Source: CAYSCW01 sp964429795
GTDB lineage: Bacteria; Acidobacteriota; Aminicenantia; Aminicenantales; Aminicenantaceae
Assembly (NCBI GenBank): GCA_964429795.1
Contig: CAYSCW010000007.1
Coordinates: forward strand, 32,011 to 96,010
Direction: 5' to 3'
Length of the DNA stretch: 64,000 nt
The notes under the pieces were generated by a model, which searched no databases, was not told the DNA's origin, and saw nothing but the letters and a program-made list of their open reading frames with translations. This document shows, in pieces, positions 1 to 8,314 of this stretch. Numbering within the stretch: the first letter of the stretch is position 1; every line of letters begins with the position of its first letter. The position numbers and the translations under genes were made by a program.

Positions 1-149
1 AGCAGATTCGGAAAACAGGAGCGGAGATCGTAGTTGCTCCCTGTCATAATTGTATTGACCAGCTCATGGAACTCAACAAGCACTATGAGCTGGGGGTGGA
101 GATAAAAACCGTCTGTGAGATCGCTGCCAATGCCTTAGTGATAAATTGA
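1..149 (+). CDS. C-terminal end of a cysteine-rich (CCG) domain Fe-S protein, partial
   Basis: The frame is open from the left window edge (codons from base 3) to a TGA at 147-149, giving 48 residues. They contain APCHNC followed by IDQL, which fits the final CxxC of the CCG domain (Cx~35CCx~35CxxC) found in heterodisulfide-reductase subunit B, glycolate oxidase GlcF and related electron-transfer proteins. These domains bind an Fe-S cluster or act in thiol/disulfide redox. The rest of the gene is outside the window, so the specific enzyme cannot be told. It converges with the aminotransferase gene on the other strand, 38 bases away. Confidence 0.6.
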   Translation, partial: QIRKTGAEIVVAPCHNCIDQLMELNKHYELGVEIKTVCEIAANALVIN

Positions 150-160
150 GTTTGTCCCGC

Positions 161-177
161 AATGTCACTCCGACATT
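161..177. terminator. Small hairpin between convergent genes
   Basis: AATGTC and GACATT form a perfect 6-bp stem with a 5-base loop, in the 38-base gap between two convergent stop codons. There is no T-tract on either side, so this is at best a weak or Rho-assisted termination or RNA-end structure. The position between convergent genes is the main argument. Confidence 0.3.
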
Positions 178-187
178 ACCCTGCACC

Positions 188-1351
188 TTAGGGTTTACGT
201 ATTTGGGCGATTTCTTTGACAGCCTCAACAGCTGTTGTGATATCGTCCTCAGTGTTGAAAGGCCCGACTCCGAACCTGACGGCTCCATGAATCTTATCTG
301 TACCTAGTTGTTTGTGCACCAGAGGAGCACAGTGAAGGCCGGTACGGCAGGCAATGTTGTAATCCACATCCAGCATAGTTCCTGTGTTGAGGGCTTCTAA
401 GCCTTCCACATTGAAGAGGAAAATACTGATATGGTTCCTAAGATCATCTTGACAATAAAGAGTCACTCCTTCCATATTTTTTAAGCCGTCTCTGAGCAGA
501 GTGGTGAGCTTCATCTCATGTTCATGGATATTCTTCAAACCTTTTTGGAGAATCCACTTCACTCCGGCATGAAGTCCCGCCACTCCCAGAGTATTGAGTG
601 TTCCATACTCAAGTCTGTATGGGTATTCATCCAAGTGGGTTCTCACAGCCGAACGCACTCCTGTTCCTCCGGCTCGGGTGTGCCTTATTTGTATGCCCTC
701 TCTCACGTAGAGCCCCCCGATTCCTGTCGGACCGAGCAGCGATTTATGCCCTGTAAATGCCACTATATCCACGTTTTGTACTTCCATATCGATAGGAATT
801 TTCCCGGCCGTCTGGGAGCAGTCCACGGCGAAAGGAATCTCACTTTCTCGGCAGTACCTTCCGATTTCTTCGATGGGCTGAATGGTCCCGATCACATTGG
901 AGCCATGATTGACGATGACCAGTTTGGTATTTTTTTTGAATTTCTTAGGGAAGTCATCCGGATCAATGAATCCACGGCTGTCAAAAGGGACGTAGTCAAC
1001 TTCCACTCCGTTATATTTAAATAGATGATAGAGAGGCCTGAGTACAGAATTGTGTTCGATGGTGGTGGTGACGGCATGATCACCTTCCTTCAGCATCCCG
1101 TTAATGATGAGGTTGAGTGCATCGGTGGAGTTGTAGGAAAAACAGAGTCTGTTAGGATCTTTTCCGTTGAAGAACTGTGTGAGCATCTTACGGGTCTCTT
1201 CCACCAGTTCACCGGTTTCCATACAGAGATCATATCCGGAACGTCCGGGGTTCACACCATATTTTCGGTAGAATTTATCCATGAAGGTGTAGACTTCTTC
1301 GGGCTTAGGGTAAGAAGTGGCACCGTTGTCAAGGAAGATGAATTTCTCCAT
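188..1351 (-). CDS. Cysteine desulfurase-like class V aminotransferase
   Basis: This 387-residue PLP enzyme belongs to the SufS/CsdA-like side of fold-type I class V. The PLP lysine is K203 in FTGHKSLLGPTG, D177 sits in FAVDCSQTAG (pyridine-nitrogen contact), and C341 lies in CRTGLHCAP, the place of the desulfurase persulfide cysteine. The N-terminus IFLDNGATSYPKP is the usual first strand of the family. The likely reaction is release of sulfur from L-cysteine for Fe-S or thio-modification, but no suf/isc partners are in view, so the sulfur acceptor is unknown. A GGAGGT site 5 bases before ATG supports the start. A neighbouring Fe-S protein fits but does not prove the role. Confidence 0.85.
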   Translation of the reverse strand: MEKFIFLDNGATSYPKPEEVYTFMDKFYRKYGVNPGRSGYDLCMETGELVEETRKMLTQFFNGKDPNRLCFSYNSTDALNLIINGMLKEGDHAVTTTIEHNSVLRPLYHLFKYNGVEVDYVPFDSRGFIDPDDFPKKFKKNTKLVIVNHGSNVIGTIQPIEEIGRYCRESEIPFAVDCSQTAGKIPIDMEVQNVDIVAFTGHKSLLGPTGIGGLYVREGIQIRHTRAGGTGVRSAVRTHLDEYPYRLEYGTLNTLGVAGLHAGVKWILQKGLKNIHEHEMKLTTLLRDGLKNMEGVTLYCQDDLRNHISIFLFNVEGLEALNTGTMLDVDYNIACRTGLHCAPLVHKQLGTDKIHGAVRFGVGPFNTEDDITTAVEAVKEIAQIRKP

Positions 1352-1451
1352 CTCCGACCTCCATTGTTGCCTTTAATTGAAAACTCACTGATTGGAGAAT
1401 ACCTTATCTTATCTTCGATAAAAAAATCAAACCATTTTTTATGAGGAAAAA

Positions 1452-1481
1452 TTGACAGAACTTTGCCAAATGGAATAAAAT
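1452..1481 (+). promoter_or_regulatory. Sigma70-type promoter of the D-aminoacylase-like gene
   Basis: TTGACA at 1452-1457 and TAAAAT at 1476-1481 are separated by 18 bases. The -10 box ends 23 bases before the chosen ATG at 1505, leaving room for a short leader that contains an AGGAG site. Strong match to consensus; activity not shown. Confidence 0.7.
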
Positions 1482-1504
1482 GGACAAATTACCAGGAGAT
1501 ATTC

Positions 1505-3109
1505 ATGAAAGTTATTTACAGAATCCTATTATCCATTTTCAGTATTCTGTGTGTTTTCTTCCTGTTGAGTTGTTCCCCCCATGGCAAACCATATGACCTG
1601 GTTATCAAAGATGGCTTTATCATCGACGGTTCCGGCAATCCTTGGTTTAAGGCCGATGTAGGGATCAAGGGAAAAAAGATTGTCAGGGTCGGTTCCATCG
1701 AAAAAAGTCAAGCCGAGCGAGTCATCGATGTTAAAGGGCTGATCGTCTCGCCGGGCTTTATCGATGTCCATACTCATTGTGACCGGGGAATCGATGAGAT
1801 ACCCACAGTGGATAACTATGCTCTTCAGGGGGTCACTACCGTTATCGGAGGGAATTGCGGAGGCCATCCTTTTCCTTTGTCCGAACTTTTCCAAAGACTG
1901 GAGAAAAATGGCATATCCCTCAATTTTGGTTGCCTGATCGGACATAACACTATTCGACGCGAAGTGATGGGCTTTAAAATGGAAGCTCCCTCAGCCGAAG
2001 AGATGGAAGAAATGAAGGTGCTCATTAATCGGGAGATGAAAACAGGGGCTTTGGGTTTTTCCACAGGGCTTGCCTACCTTCCTGGGATATATTCTCAAAC
2101 CGAGGAAATCGTTGAATTGGTTTCAGCTGTAGCTCCATATGGAGGAGTGTATGCCTCCCATATTCGTGATCAAGGTCTTCACATCACCGAAGCGATAGAA
2201 GAAGCCATCGAGATCGGAGAGCAAAACAGAATTCCGGTCCAGATTTCCCATATTAAATTGGCTCATGATGCGGTCTGGAATGAAATCGAAAGAATCACTC
2301 TGCCCATAGAGGAAGCCCGAAGAAGGGGAGTAGAGGTGACCATAGATCAATATCCTTACACGGCCACCAGCTCCGGATTTACCAGCAGTTTTCCTTCTTG
2401 GGCCTTTGAAGGAGGTGAGGAGAGATTCTTGGAAAGACTGAAGGATGAGCAGATGTACAAGAAGATCGCAGCCTTCGTCATTCAAAAAAGACTCGTATCC
2501 AGCAAGGGAATCGACAAGCTGGAAACTATCTACATTGCAAGATGCCAGGCTTTTCCTGAATATGAGGGGAAGAATCTCAAGGAAATCCTCCTTTCCCAGG
2601 GAAAGGAACCTACAGTGGAAAACGGGACGGATTTAATCATCGATATAGAAAAGAACAGAGGAGCTAGTGGAGTCTTTTTCCAGATGGATGAGAAAGACGT
2701 GGAAGCTTTGATGAAGCTTCCTTACAACATGCATGCCTCTGACGGCAGTGTCCAGGAGTTGGGAAAAGGAGTCCCTCATCCCCGCAATTATGGAACCTTT
2801 CCTCGAATTATTGCTCACTATGTCAGGGAAAGAGGAATTATTTCTCTGGAAGAGGCCATCAGAAAGATGACTTCTTTGCCGGCCCAAACTTTTCGTCTTG
2901 AAAAAAGAGGTATGATCAAAGATGGAATGTTTGCGGATATCACTATCTTTGATAAGGAAGAGTTCAGGGATAAAGCGACCTATTCCAATCCTCATCAATA
3001 CAGCCAGGGTTTTGCCTATGTATTGGTCAACGGGGAGATCATAGCCGAAAATGGAAAGCATACTGGTAAATTACCCGGTATGATTCTCTATGGTCCTGGC
3101 AAAGGATAG
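1505..3109 (+). CDS. N-acyl-D-amino-acid deacylase (D-aminoacylase) family lipoprotein
   Basis: This is a 534-residue amidohydrolase that hydrolyses N-acyl-D-amino acids or related amides. An ATG at 1463 is possible, but 1505 has an AGGAG site and gives a clean lipoprotein signal with lipobox LLSC (C23), so the enzyme is probably membrane-anchored in the periplasm. Metal-site residues of the D-aminoacylase subgroup are visible: HTHC (H89, H91), GGNCGG (C118), SHIRDQG (H219), ISHIKLA (H249) and HASDGS (D413). The C-terminus returns to the small beta-domain (GMFADITIFD) typical of the superfamily. The next gene starts 10 bases later. A role in salvaging D-amino acids from peptidoglycan or peptides is inference. 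Confidence 0.85.
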   Translation: MKVIYRILLSIFSILCVFFLLSCSPHGKPYDLVIKDGFIIDGSGNPWFKADVGIKGKKIVRVGSIEKSQAERVIDVKGLIVSPGFIDVHTHCDRGIDEIPTVDNYALQGVTTVIGGNCGGHPFPLSELFQRLEKNGISLNFGCLIGHNTIRREVMGFKMEAPSAEEMEEMKVLINREMKTGALGFSTGLAYLPGIYSQTEEIVELVSAVAPYGGVYASHIRDQGLHITEAIEEAIEIGEQNRIPVQISHIKLAHDAVWNEIERITLPIEEARRRGVEVTIDQYPYTATSSGFTSSFPSWAFEGGEERFLERLKDEQMYKKIAAFVIQKRLVSSKGIDKLETIYIARCQAFPEYEGKNLKEILLSQGKEPTVENGTDLIIDIEKNRGASGVFFQMDEKDVEALMKLPYNMHASDGSVQELGKGVPHPRNYGTFPRIIAHYVRERGIISLEEAIRKMTSLPAQTFRLEKRGMIKDGMFADITIFDKEEFRDKATYSNPHQYSQGFAYVLVNGEIIAENGKHTGKLPGMILYGPGKG

Positions 3110-3119
3110 GGAGGAAGAA

Positions 3120-3473
3120 TTGATAATCAAAAAAGATGAGGATGTCCGGGAGGAATACCTAGAAGAGGAGGGCGTGGAGAATGTTTTGAGGCGTATCCTC
3201 ATCGGCCCTGAGGATGGCTCACAGAACATCATCATGCGTTATTTCAAAGTCCTTCCTCAAGGGAACACTCCGTTCCATAGCCATGATTTTGAGCACATAG
3301 TCAAGGTAGAAAAGGGAAAAGGCTTGGTGGTCAACAATGCAGGAGAAGAGATTGTGATCACGAAGGGGCAGAGCCTCTATATCGACGGGAACGAAAAGCA
3401 TCAGTTTAAAAATCCCTTCCAGCAGACTCTAGAGTTTATATGCACCATTCCCAACCCTGAAAAAGAAAGGTAA
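3120..3473 (+). CDS. Small cupin-domain protein
   Basis: A single cupin barrel. Motif 1 is visible as PFHSHDFEHIVKVEKGKG (HxH, then E and a conserved glycine) and motif 2 near GNEKHQFKNP, giving the usual His/Glu metal-binding set. Start choice: TTG at 3120 is preceded by AGGGAGGA at good spacing and gives 117 residues. The ATG at 3090 lies inside the upstream gene and has no ribosome site, so I prefer TTG. Such short cupins are metal-dependent isomerases, dioxygenases or sensors, and the substrate cannot be read from sequence. It is probably co-transcribed with the deacylase. Confidence 0.8.
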   Translation: MIIKKDEDVREEYLEEEGVENVLRRILIGPEDGSQNIIMRYFKVLPQGNTPFHSHDFEHIVKVEKGKGLVVNNAGEEIVITKGQSLYIDGNEKHQFKNPFQQTLEFICTIPNPEKER

Positions 3474-3504
3474 AGCAGAAAAGACACTTGCTGAGACTCA
3501 GAAG

Positions 3505-4488
3505 ATGAAATTCAACACCAACAAGGCTATCGAGTTCCTTCTAGCTCGTGGGAACCTGCCCATCCTTTACTGGTTGAAAAAAGATATCCTGGAAGTCCCT
3601 GTAGAAAGAGAGTATAAGAATCTCCAGAAGTTTGCGGCTCGAATCAGGATCTTGAAGCGCCAGAGACAAGATGGGACGTGGTGCAAGAAGAAGTTTGAGC
3701 ATCAACCCCACTGGGAAAGAACCTACTGTATTGTGGAAACGCTGAGGAGCGCTTTCCGGTTGTACAATTATGGATGTTCCTACCAGGATGCAAGTGTTCA
3801 GAAGGCTATCCAGTTCCTGTTCTCCACTCAGTCAGAAGAAGGAGATTTCCGGGGTGCCTATCTAAACGAGTATGCGCCAACCTACCATGCTTTAACTCTT
3901 GAACTGCTATGTCTTTACGGGCTGGACAAAGACCAGAGAACCCAGAAGGGATTTCGCTGGCTGACCAACTCCAGACAGGACGACGGCGGTTGGGTCATTC
4001 CTTACCGCACGATTGACAAAGAAAAGCTCACATCCCGCTACAATATCGAAGCGCAGTTAAAACTTGATCCGGTCAAGCCTGATAAATCCCAGCCTTTTTC
4101 CCATCTGGTCACAGGGATGGTTTTACGGTCCTTGGTGGCATCTCCAACGTGGAGACATAGCAAAGAGGCCAGAGAGGCAGGAGAGCTTCTGCTCAGCCGA
4201 TTTTTCAAGCCAGACAAATACGAAGACAGACGTTTGATTTCTTTTTGGGAAGAGATCACTTTTCCTTTCTGGGCCACGGATATACTGAGCAGCCTCGATT
4301 CACTCTCCATAATTGGCTTTGATGTCGATCACGAAGGGATCCAGCAAGGCTTAAGATGGCTGCAGAGAAAACAGAACAAAGAAGGTTACTGGGAAGCTGG
4401 GGTGTCGAAACCCTCTTTAGAAGACTACCTCTGGGTCACAATAGCAGTGATGAAAGTGTTAAAGAGGTTTGGGTTGTTGGAGCTGTAA
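3505..4488 (+). CDS. Terpenoid-cyclase-fold (prenyltransferase/squalene-oxidase repeat) protein
   Basis: A 327-residue protein built from helical repeats with QDGTW, EEGDFRGAY, QDDGGWVIPY and KEGYWEAG signatures, the QW-like turns of the alpha/alpha6 barrel shared by squalene/hopene cyclases and prenyltransferase beta subunits. It is about half the length of a hopene cyclase and has no DxDD acid motif that I can see, and no signal peptide. It is therefore unlikely to be a classical cyclase; single-barrel proteins of this type are widespread and mostly uncharacterised. It follows the cupin gene by 31 bases on the same strand, so the three genes may form a transcription unit. Confidence 0.6.
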   Translation: MKFNTNKAIEFLLARGNLPILYWLKKDILEVPVEREYKNLQKFAARIRILKRQRQDGTWCKKKFEHQPHWERTYCIVETLRSAFRLYNYGCSYQDASVQKAIQFLFSTQSEEGDFRGAYLNEYAPTYHALTLELLCLYGLDKDQRTQKGFRWLTNSRQDDGGWVIPYRTIDKEKLTSRYNIEAQLKLDPVKPDKSQPFSHLVTGMVLRSLVASPTWRHSKEAREAGELLLSRFFKPDKYEDRRLISFWEEITFPFWATDILSSLDSLSIIGFDVDHEGIQQGLRWLQRKQNKEGYWEAGVSKPSLEDYLWVTIAVMKVLKRFGLLEL

Positions 4489-4491
4489 TTC

Positions 4492-4842
4492 TTAGTGGAT
4501 GTGTTCGAACATCCTCTCTTTCATATCATCCAAGATTTTGAGTAGATGAGCCTTGGTCTGGAGAAATTCCTGATCAATATCCAAATCTGGGAGTGAGCTT
4601 TCCCTTGAGAGCACCAAATTCCTTAAAGTACTCGTGTTGTGAAAGCAGTTCTTGATATTCCTTGTAAGTCTCTCTAGCTGATCCGCATCAAATTCCTTTT
4701 TAGTGACAATATTCTGGGATTCAGTACGAAAATGAGAGAACACATTCGCCCACTCGTGGTTGTTTCCTTGCCTCAGCAGCTCGGTCATCTGCTGGAGCAC
4801 AAGAGAAAGTTCTTTAATTCTCCAGGTTTCTATCTTTTGCAT
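4492..4842 (-). CDS. Small helical hypothetical protein
   Basis: A 116-residue protein predicted to be nearly all helical, with no signal peptide or membrane segment. The stretch MTELLRQGNNHEWANVF recalls small uncharacterised families with an LLxxxGxxxWAxxL core (DUF6966-like), but I cannot confirm that. A GAGG site 7 bases before ATG supports the start. Its 3' end faces the terpenoid-cyclase-fold gene with 3 bases between stop codons, and its promoter side runs into the palindromic repeat block at 4912-5152. Function unknown. Confidence 0.55.
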   Translation of the reverse strand: MQKIETWRIKELSLVLQQMTELLRQGNNHEWANVFSHFRTESQNIVTKKEFDADQLERLTRNIKNCFHNTSTLRNLVLSRESSLPDLDIDQEFLQTKAHLLKILDDMKERMFEHIH

Positions 4843-4911
4843 TCTCGATCCTCGGACTCATTATGATGACATAATTCAGCTTTAAAATCGAGAATAAGTT
4901 TGGTTAAGTAA

Positions 4912-5152
4912 GCATCCTTATTTCCGTGACAATTTCAACAACAGTCAGGTAAGCTGATTCGTCAGCCCGAGGATTTTCCCCAGCGAGGAAAATTCGTTTA
5001 TTCCTCGGAGCATCGGTTCCTGTCCATCCTTGCCAAGACCCTCCCACCCGCCACTATGGGCTTCGGATGGACAGAAACCTTGCCCTCTCGCCTCCGGATG
5101 ACTTCCTCCTCAGCTTACCTGACTGTTACTGCATCACAGAAGTGGAGAAGCC
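4912..5152. repeat. Nested palindromic repeat, copy 1 (T ends, Q element, K core)
   Basis: This block fills most of the 365-base space between 4842 and folK. Outer ends (GCATCC..ATTTCCGTGAC at 4912 and GCATCACAGAAGTGGAGAAG at 5131) match the T ends seen elsewhere. Inside is a Q element at 4940-5127 with perfect 18-bp terminal inverted repeats (AACAGTCAGGTAAGCTGA and its complement). Inside Q lies a K core at 5014-5079, whose arms GGTTCCTGTCCATCC and GGATGGACAGAAACC pair at 14 of 15 positions. K appears to replace about 25 bases of Q compared with the copy at 8093-8232. No coding capacity; a MITE/REP-like non-autonomous element is the best reading. Confidence 0.75.
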
Positions 5153-5163
5153 ATCCATTCGTT

Positions 5164-5192
5164 TTGCTATAAATCCTTAAAATTGCTATTAT
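5164..5192 (+). promoter_or_regulatory. Likely folK promoter
   Basis: TTGCTA at 5164-5169, a 17-base spacer and TATTAT at 5187-5192 lie 15 bases before the folK ATG. The transcript leader would be only about nine bases and has little Shine-Dalgarno character. The promoter starts just after the repeat block. Confidence 0.45.
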
Positions 5193-5207
5193 TTTAGCCT
5201 TTATGAG

Positions 5208-5702
5208 ATGAAATACTTTTTGTGTCTGGGTAGCAACCTGGGAGACAGGGCAAAAAACCTGGAAAGAGCACTTGTCCTTTTAGAAGAGGCAGGAGTAAAA
5301 ATTGTCCAACGGTCTTCCCTTTATGAGACTCAGCCTGTTGACTTAGCCTCCCAGCCTTGGTTTTACAACCAGGTTGTGGAAGCAGAATCTACTCTAAGTG
5401 CTCACAATTTGTTTGGAGTGATAAAAAATATCGAAAAGAGAATGGGAAGGAAAGTGCTCCACCCCAAAGGTCCACGGCTCATCGATGTCGACATCCTTCT
5501 TGCTGAAGAGAATGTCGTTCAAACCGAAGAATTGGTTATTCCCCATCCCAGGTTAGATAGAAGGAATTTTGTCCTCATTCCTTTAAATGAGATTTCACCG
5601 CAGAGCGTACATCCTCTTCTTAGAGAAAAGATTGAGGATTTATGTCGAAAATCCAAAGACACTTCCCTGGTGAAGAAAATCGAGAATCAAGAAAGAATTT
5701 AA
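5208..5702 (+). CDS. folK: 2-amino-4-hydroxy-6-hydroxymethyldihydropteridine pyrophosphokinase
   Basis: This 164-residue protein transfers pyrophosphate from ATP to 6-hydroxymethyl-7,8-dihydropterin in folate synthesis. Family marks are the N-terminal LCLGSNLGDR, SSLYETQPVD, the WFYNQV pterin-binding segment, and the signature GPRLIDVDILL followed by IPHPRLDRRNFVL. Length is normal for a monofunctional HPPK. The earlier ATG at 5203 runs straight into TGA, so 5208 is the start. No folP or folB neighbour is present. The TonB receptor gene follows after 57 bases. Confidence 0.95.
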   Translation: MKYFLCLGSNLGDRAKNLERALVLLEEAGVKIVQRSSLYETQPVDLASQPWFYNQVVEAESTLSAHNLFGVIKNIEKRMGRKVLHPKGPRLIDVDILLAEENVVQTEELVIPHPRLDRRNFVLIPLNEISPQSVHPLLREKIEDLCRKSKDTSLVKKIENQERI

Positions 5703-5759
5703 AAATCCGGAGGAAGGTAAAATCTGCCTGGGATGTTGCCGTATTTATAGGAGAAAACG

Positions 5760-7985
5760 ATGAAAAAGTATTGTCTTTGCATTCTCTTCCTCGCTTTCTG
5801 CTGCGCAATATGTTATCCCCAACATAACAGCATCATCAAAGGCCGGGTCTCTGACTCGGAAGGAAAACCGCTGGAAGGGGTCAATGTGGAAGTCAGTGAA
5901 ATCCCCTTAAAAACTCAAACTCTTTCCAACGGTACTTTTGCCCTGGAGAATCTTCCCCCCGGCGTGTATCAGTTGAGATTCTCTCATCCCGATTATCTGT
6001 CTGATACGGCTACAGTCGATATCAGAGAGGAAGCAGCCAAGTTTATCCAGGTGACTCTGGCTGCCAAGAATCCCATCCTTCTGACCATTAAGGAAGAGAT
6101 CACAGTCACTGCAGAGGCTGACTCCATCATCGATGTCAGCCTGCCCTCCCATCGTACCATATTGCCCAGCAGTGTTTTGACTGAACTGGGAACATCCAAC
6201 ATAGCTGAAGCCGTGGAAAAGATTCCCGGAGTGGAGATGGTAGGCAAAGGGGGCTATTCCATGGTTCCGGCCATACGCGGAATGGCCGAACACCGGATTC
6301 TGCTTCTTGTTGATGGTATCTGCATAACCTCCGAGAGGCGGATAGGGGCCAGTGCTTCTTTTGTCAATCTCAATGATATTGATCGCATCGAAGTTAACCG
6401 CGGTCCTTATTCTGTTTTCCATGGTTCCGGAGCCATCGGAGGGATCGTTAACATCATCACCAAAACGCCTTCCTCAAGGGCACCTTTTAAGGGAAAGGTT
6501 CAGTTAGGCTACAATACGGCAAGAGAAGAAAGAAAGGCTTCATTGAATTTGAGCGGCTCCTGGAAAGGATTTGGATTGATGATGGCCGCCAATGGGAAAG
6601 AAGCCGCAGATTATACATCTCCAGCGGGTAAAATCGAACAATCCCACTACTCTGATTATGACTTTATGTGTAAAGTGAACAGGGAAGGGGAAGACTCCCA
6701 ATTCTATCTTACACTTTACAACTATTGGGGCAAGGATATCGGCAAACCCAGCCCTTCCGCTAAGTTGAAACCGCGCTGGTACCCGGAGGAGAGAAACACA
6801 TTTTTTACCATGGGATACAGGGTAAAGAATAGACTCCATCTGGATACTCTGAATGCAAGCTTCTACATTTTTCCCTCCATGCTCAAGACGCAAGGAGAGA
6901 ATTTCAACGATACGCTGACATTGAAAAAAAGGAGTCTGGCTCGATTAGAGGGGACTGATTTTGGATTCAAGCTCCGCTGTGGAAAACAACTGTTTGAGAG
7001 ACACACCCTGAATTTTGGCTTCGACTTTTTTGGCCGCCGCGGAGTTAAGGATCAGAATTCAGAATGGACGTTTAATACGCAGGGCCATCTGACTGAAAAA
7101 ACAGATGAGACTTCGCTGCGTGATGCCAGGAGGGATAATTTTGGTTTTTTCGTTGATGATAAGCTCCAGGTCTCGTCCTCATTGGCTCTGAATTTGGGCG
7201 CTCGATTTGACTATATCCAGACCAGCAACTCAATTCGGTTGTCCGAACGAATATCCAGGAGCGATACATCCTTGACTGCCTATATCGGCTCTCTCTTCCG
7301 GGTAACGCCCCGCCTTTCTTTTTTGGCCAACGTGGGCCGTTCTTTTCGTTTTCCCAGCATCAGTGAGCTTTTTTACTCCGGGTTGACTGGAAGGGGGACC
7401 ATCTTTGGAAATCCAGACTTGGAGCCTGAAAAGAGTCTGAACCTGGATATCGGTCTACGTTATCTCCATGAAAAATTCTATGCCTCTATCTATGGATTCA
7501 CCAATTCGGTGAGTGATATGATCCAGAAATACCGTGGAACTGGGGAAGACGAGTATTATTACCGAAATCTCACAAAGGGCCGGATCACAGGCGTTGAAGG
7601 GGAATTCTATCTGTGGCTGATCGAGGATCTTGAATTCTTCTTGAATTTTCACCATATGAAGGGAAAAGAAAAAGAGACAGATACATCCCTTAATTATATC
7701 CCCACCTCTCGACTAGCCTTATGGGCCAAATTTTCACCGGGAAAACTATGGATAGAGCCCAAGATTACATTGTCCGCAGCAAAAAAAGAACCAGGTCCTT
7801 TGGAAATCGAAACAGAGGGATACTCACTCTTAGAGACAATTCTTGGCTACAAATTCAACACAGACTTGACTCTGCTGGTCATTGTCCAGAATCTGTTGAA
7901 CCAGGAATACCGGGCTAATGCTGATGAAGAAGGGGTAGTCGCCCCGGGCAGAGGAGTGGTTTTCAAGGTGTCATATTCATTTTAA
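5760..7985 (+). CDS. TonB-dependent outer-membrane receptor
   Basis: A 741-residue protein. A signal peptide (about residues 1-20) is followed by a carboxypeptidase-regulatory-like Ig domain (about 22-110, KGRVSDSEGKPLEGVNVEVS), a plug domain (about 112-235, with IPGVEMVG, AIRGM, DGI, DRIEVNRGPYS and GAIGGIVNIITK) and a 22-strand-type barrel ending in an aromatic residue (VSYSF), as required for outer-membrane insertion. The N-terminal extra domain is common in Bacteroidetes- and Acidobacteria-type receptors. The ligand is unknown: no siderophore, cobalamin or SusD gene is adjacent, but secreted peptidases nearby make peptides or metal complexes plausible. Confidence 0.92.
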   Translation: MKKYCLCILFLAFCCAICYPQHNSIIKGRVSDSEGKPLEGVNVEVSEIPLKTQTLSNGTFALENLPPGVYQLRFSHPDYLSDTATVDIREEAAKFIQVTLAAKNPILLTIKEEITVTAEADSIIDVSLPSHRTILPSSVLTELGTSNIAEAVEKIPGVEMVGKGGYSMVPAIRGMAEHRILLLVDGICITSERRIGASASFVNLNDIDRIEVNRGPYSVFHGSGAIGGIVNIITKTPSSRAPFKGKVQLGYNTAREERKASLNLSGSWKGFGLMMAANGKEAADYTSPAGKIEQSHYSDYDFMCKVNREGEDSQFYLTLYNYWGKDIGKPSPSAKLKPRWYPEERNTFFTMGYRVKNRLHLDTLNASFYIFPSMLKTQGENFNDTLTLKKRSLARLEGTDFGFKLRCGKQLFERHTLNFGFDFFGRRGVKDQNSEWTFNTQGHLTEKTDETSLRDARRDNFGFFVDDKLQVSSSLALNLGARFDYIQTSNSIRLSERISRSDTSLTAYIGSLFRVTPRLSFLANVGRSFRFPSISELFYSGLTGRGTIFGNPDLEPEKSLNLDIGLRYLHEKFYASIYGFTNSVSDMIQKYRGTGEDEYYYRNLTKGRITGVEGEFYLWLIEDLEFFLNFHHMKGKEKETDTSLNYIPTSRLALWAKFSPGKLWIEPKITLSAAKKEPGPLEIETEGYSLLETILGYKFNTDLTLLVIVQNLLNQEYRANADEEGVVAPGRGVVFKVSYSF

Positions 7986-7990
7986 GAGAG

Positions 7991-8232
7991 GGAAATAATC
8001 AATCACAGCGGCGGTTCCCGTCCATCCTTGCCAAGACCCTCCCACACCCTCCACCATGGGCTTCGGATGGATAAGAACCGACACCTAATGGGAACAGTCA
8101 GGCAAACTGAATCGTCAGCCCGCGAATTTTCCCCAGCGATGAAAATTCGCTTATTCCTCGGCTCGCTCTCCTCTTCGAGGAACCATGCCCACTCGCCTCC
8201 GGATGGCTTCCTCATCAGCTTACCTGACTGTT
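7991..8232. repeat. Palindromic repeat, copy 2 (K core followed by Q element)
   Basis: This fills most of the 329-base gap between the receptor and the S9 peptidase. The K core is at 8012-8080 (CGGTTCCCGTCCATCC arm and GGATGGATAAGAACCG arm). It is followed by a complete Q at 8093-8232, starting AACAGTCAGG and ending CCTGACTGTT, 140 bases long and without the K insertion seen in copy 1. Q contains an internal hairpin, GAATTTTCCCC...GAAAATTC. The left flank AATAATCAATCA..AGCGGCGG is shared with the copy at 29544. Confidence 0.75.
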
Positions 8233-8314
8233 GAGAATTTGTAGATGTTTGCTTTCACATTTTTGGAAGAAAAAATGTTAAAATAGTGAAAACATAGAGA
8301 AAGGAGGAAGAACC

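Noticed and set aside
8003..8215. Open frame on the minus strand in Q, sharing a sequence beginning MRK.SGGE.AWFLEEE with the frame at 29763-29954
   Set aside because: Similarity is explained by the two Q copies being near-identical DNA; there is no ribosome site, and the K insertion in copy 1 breaks the frame. More likely a by-product than a repeat-encoded peptide.
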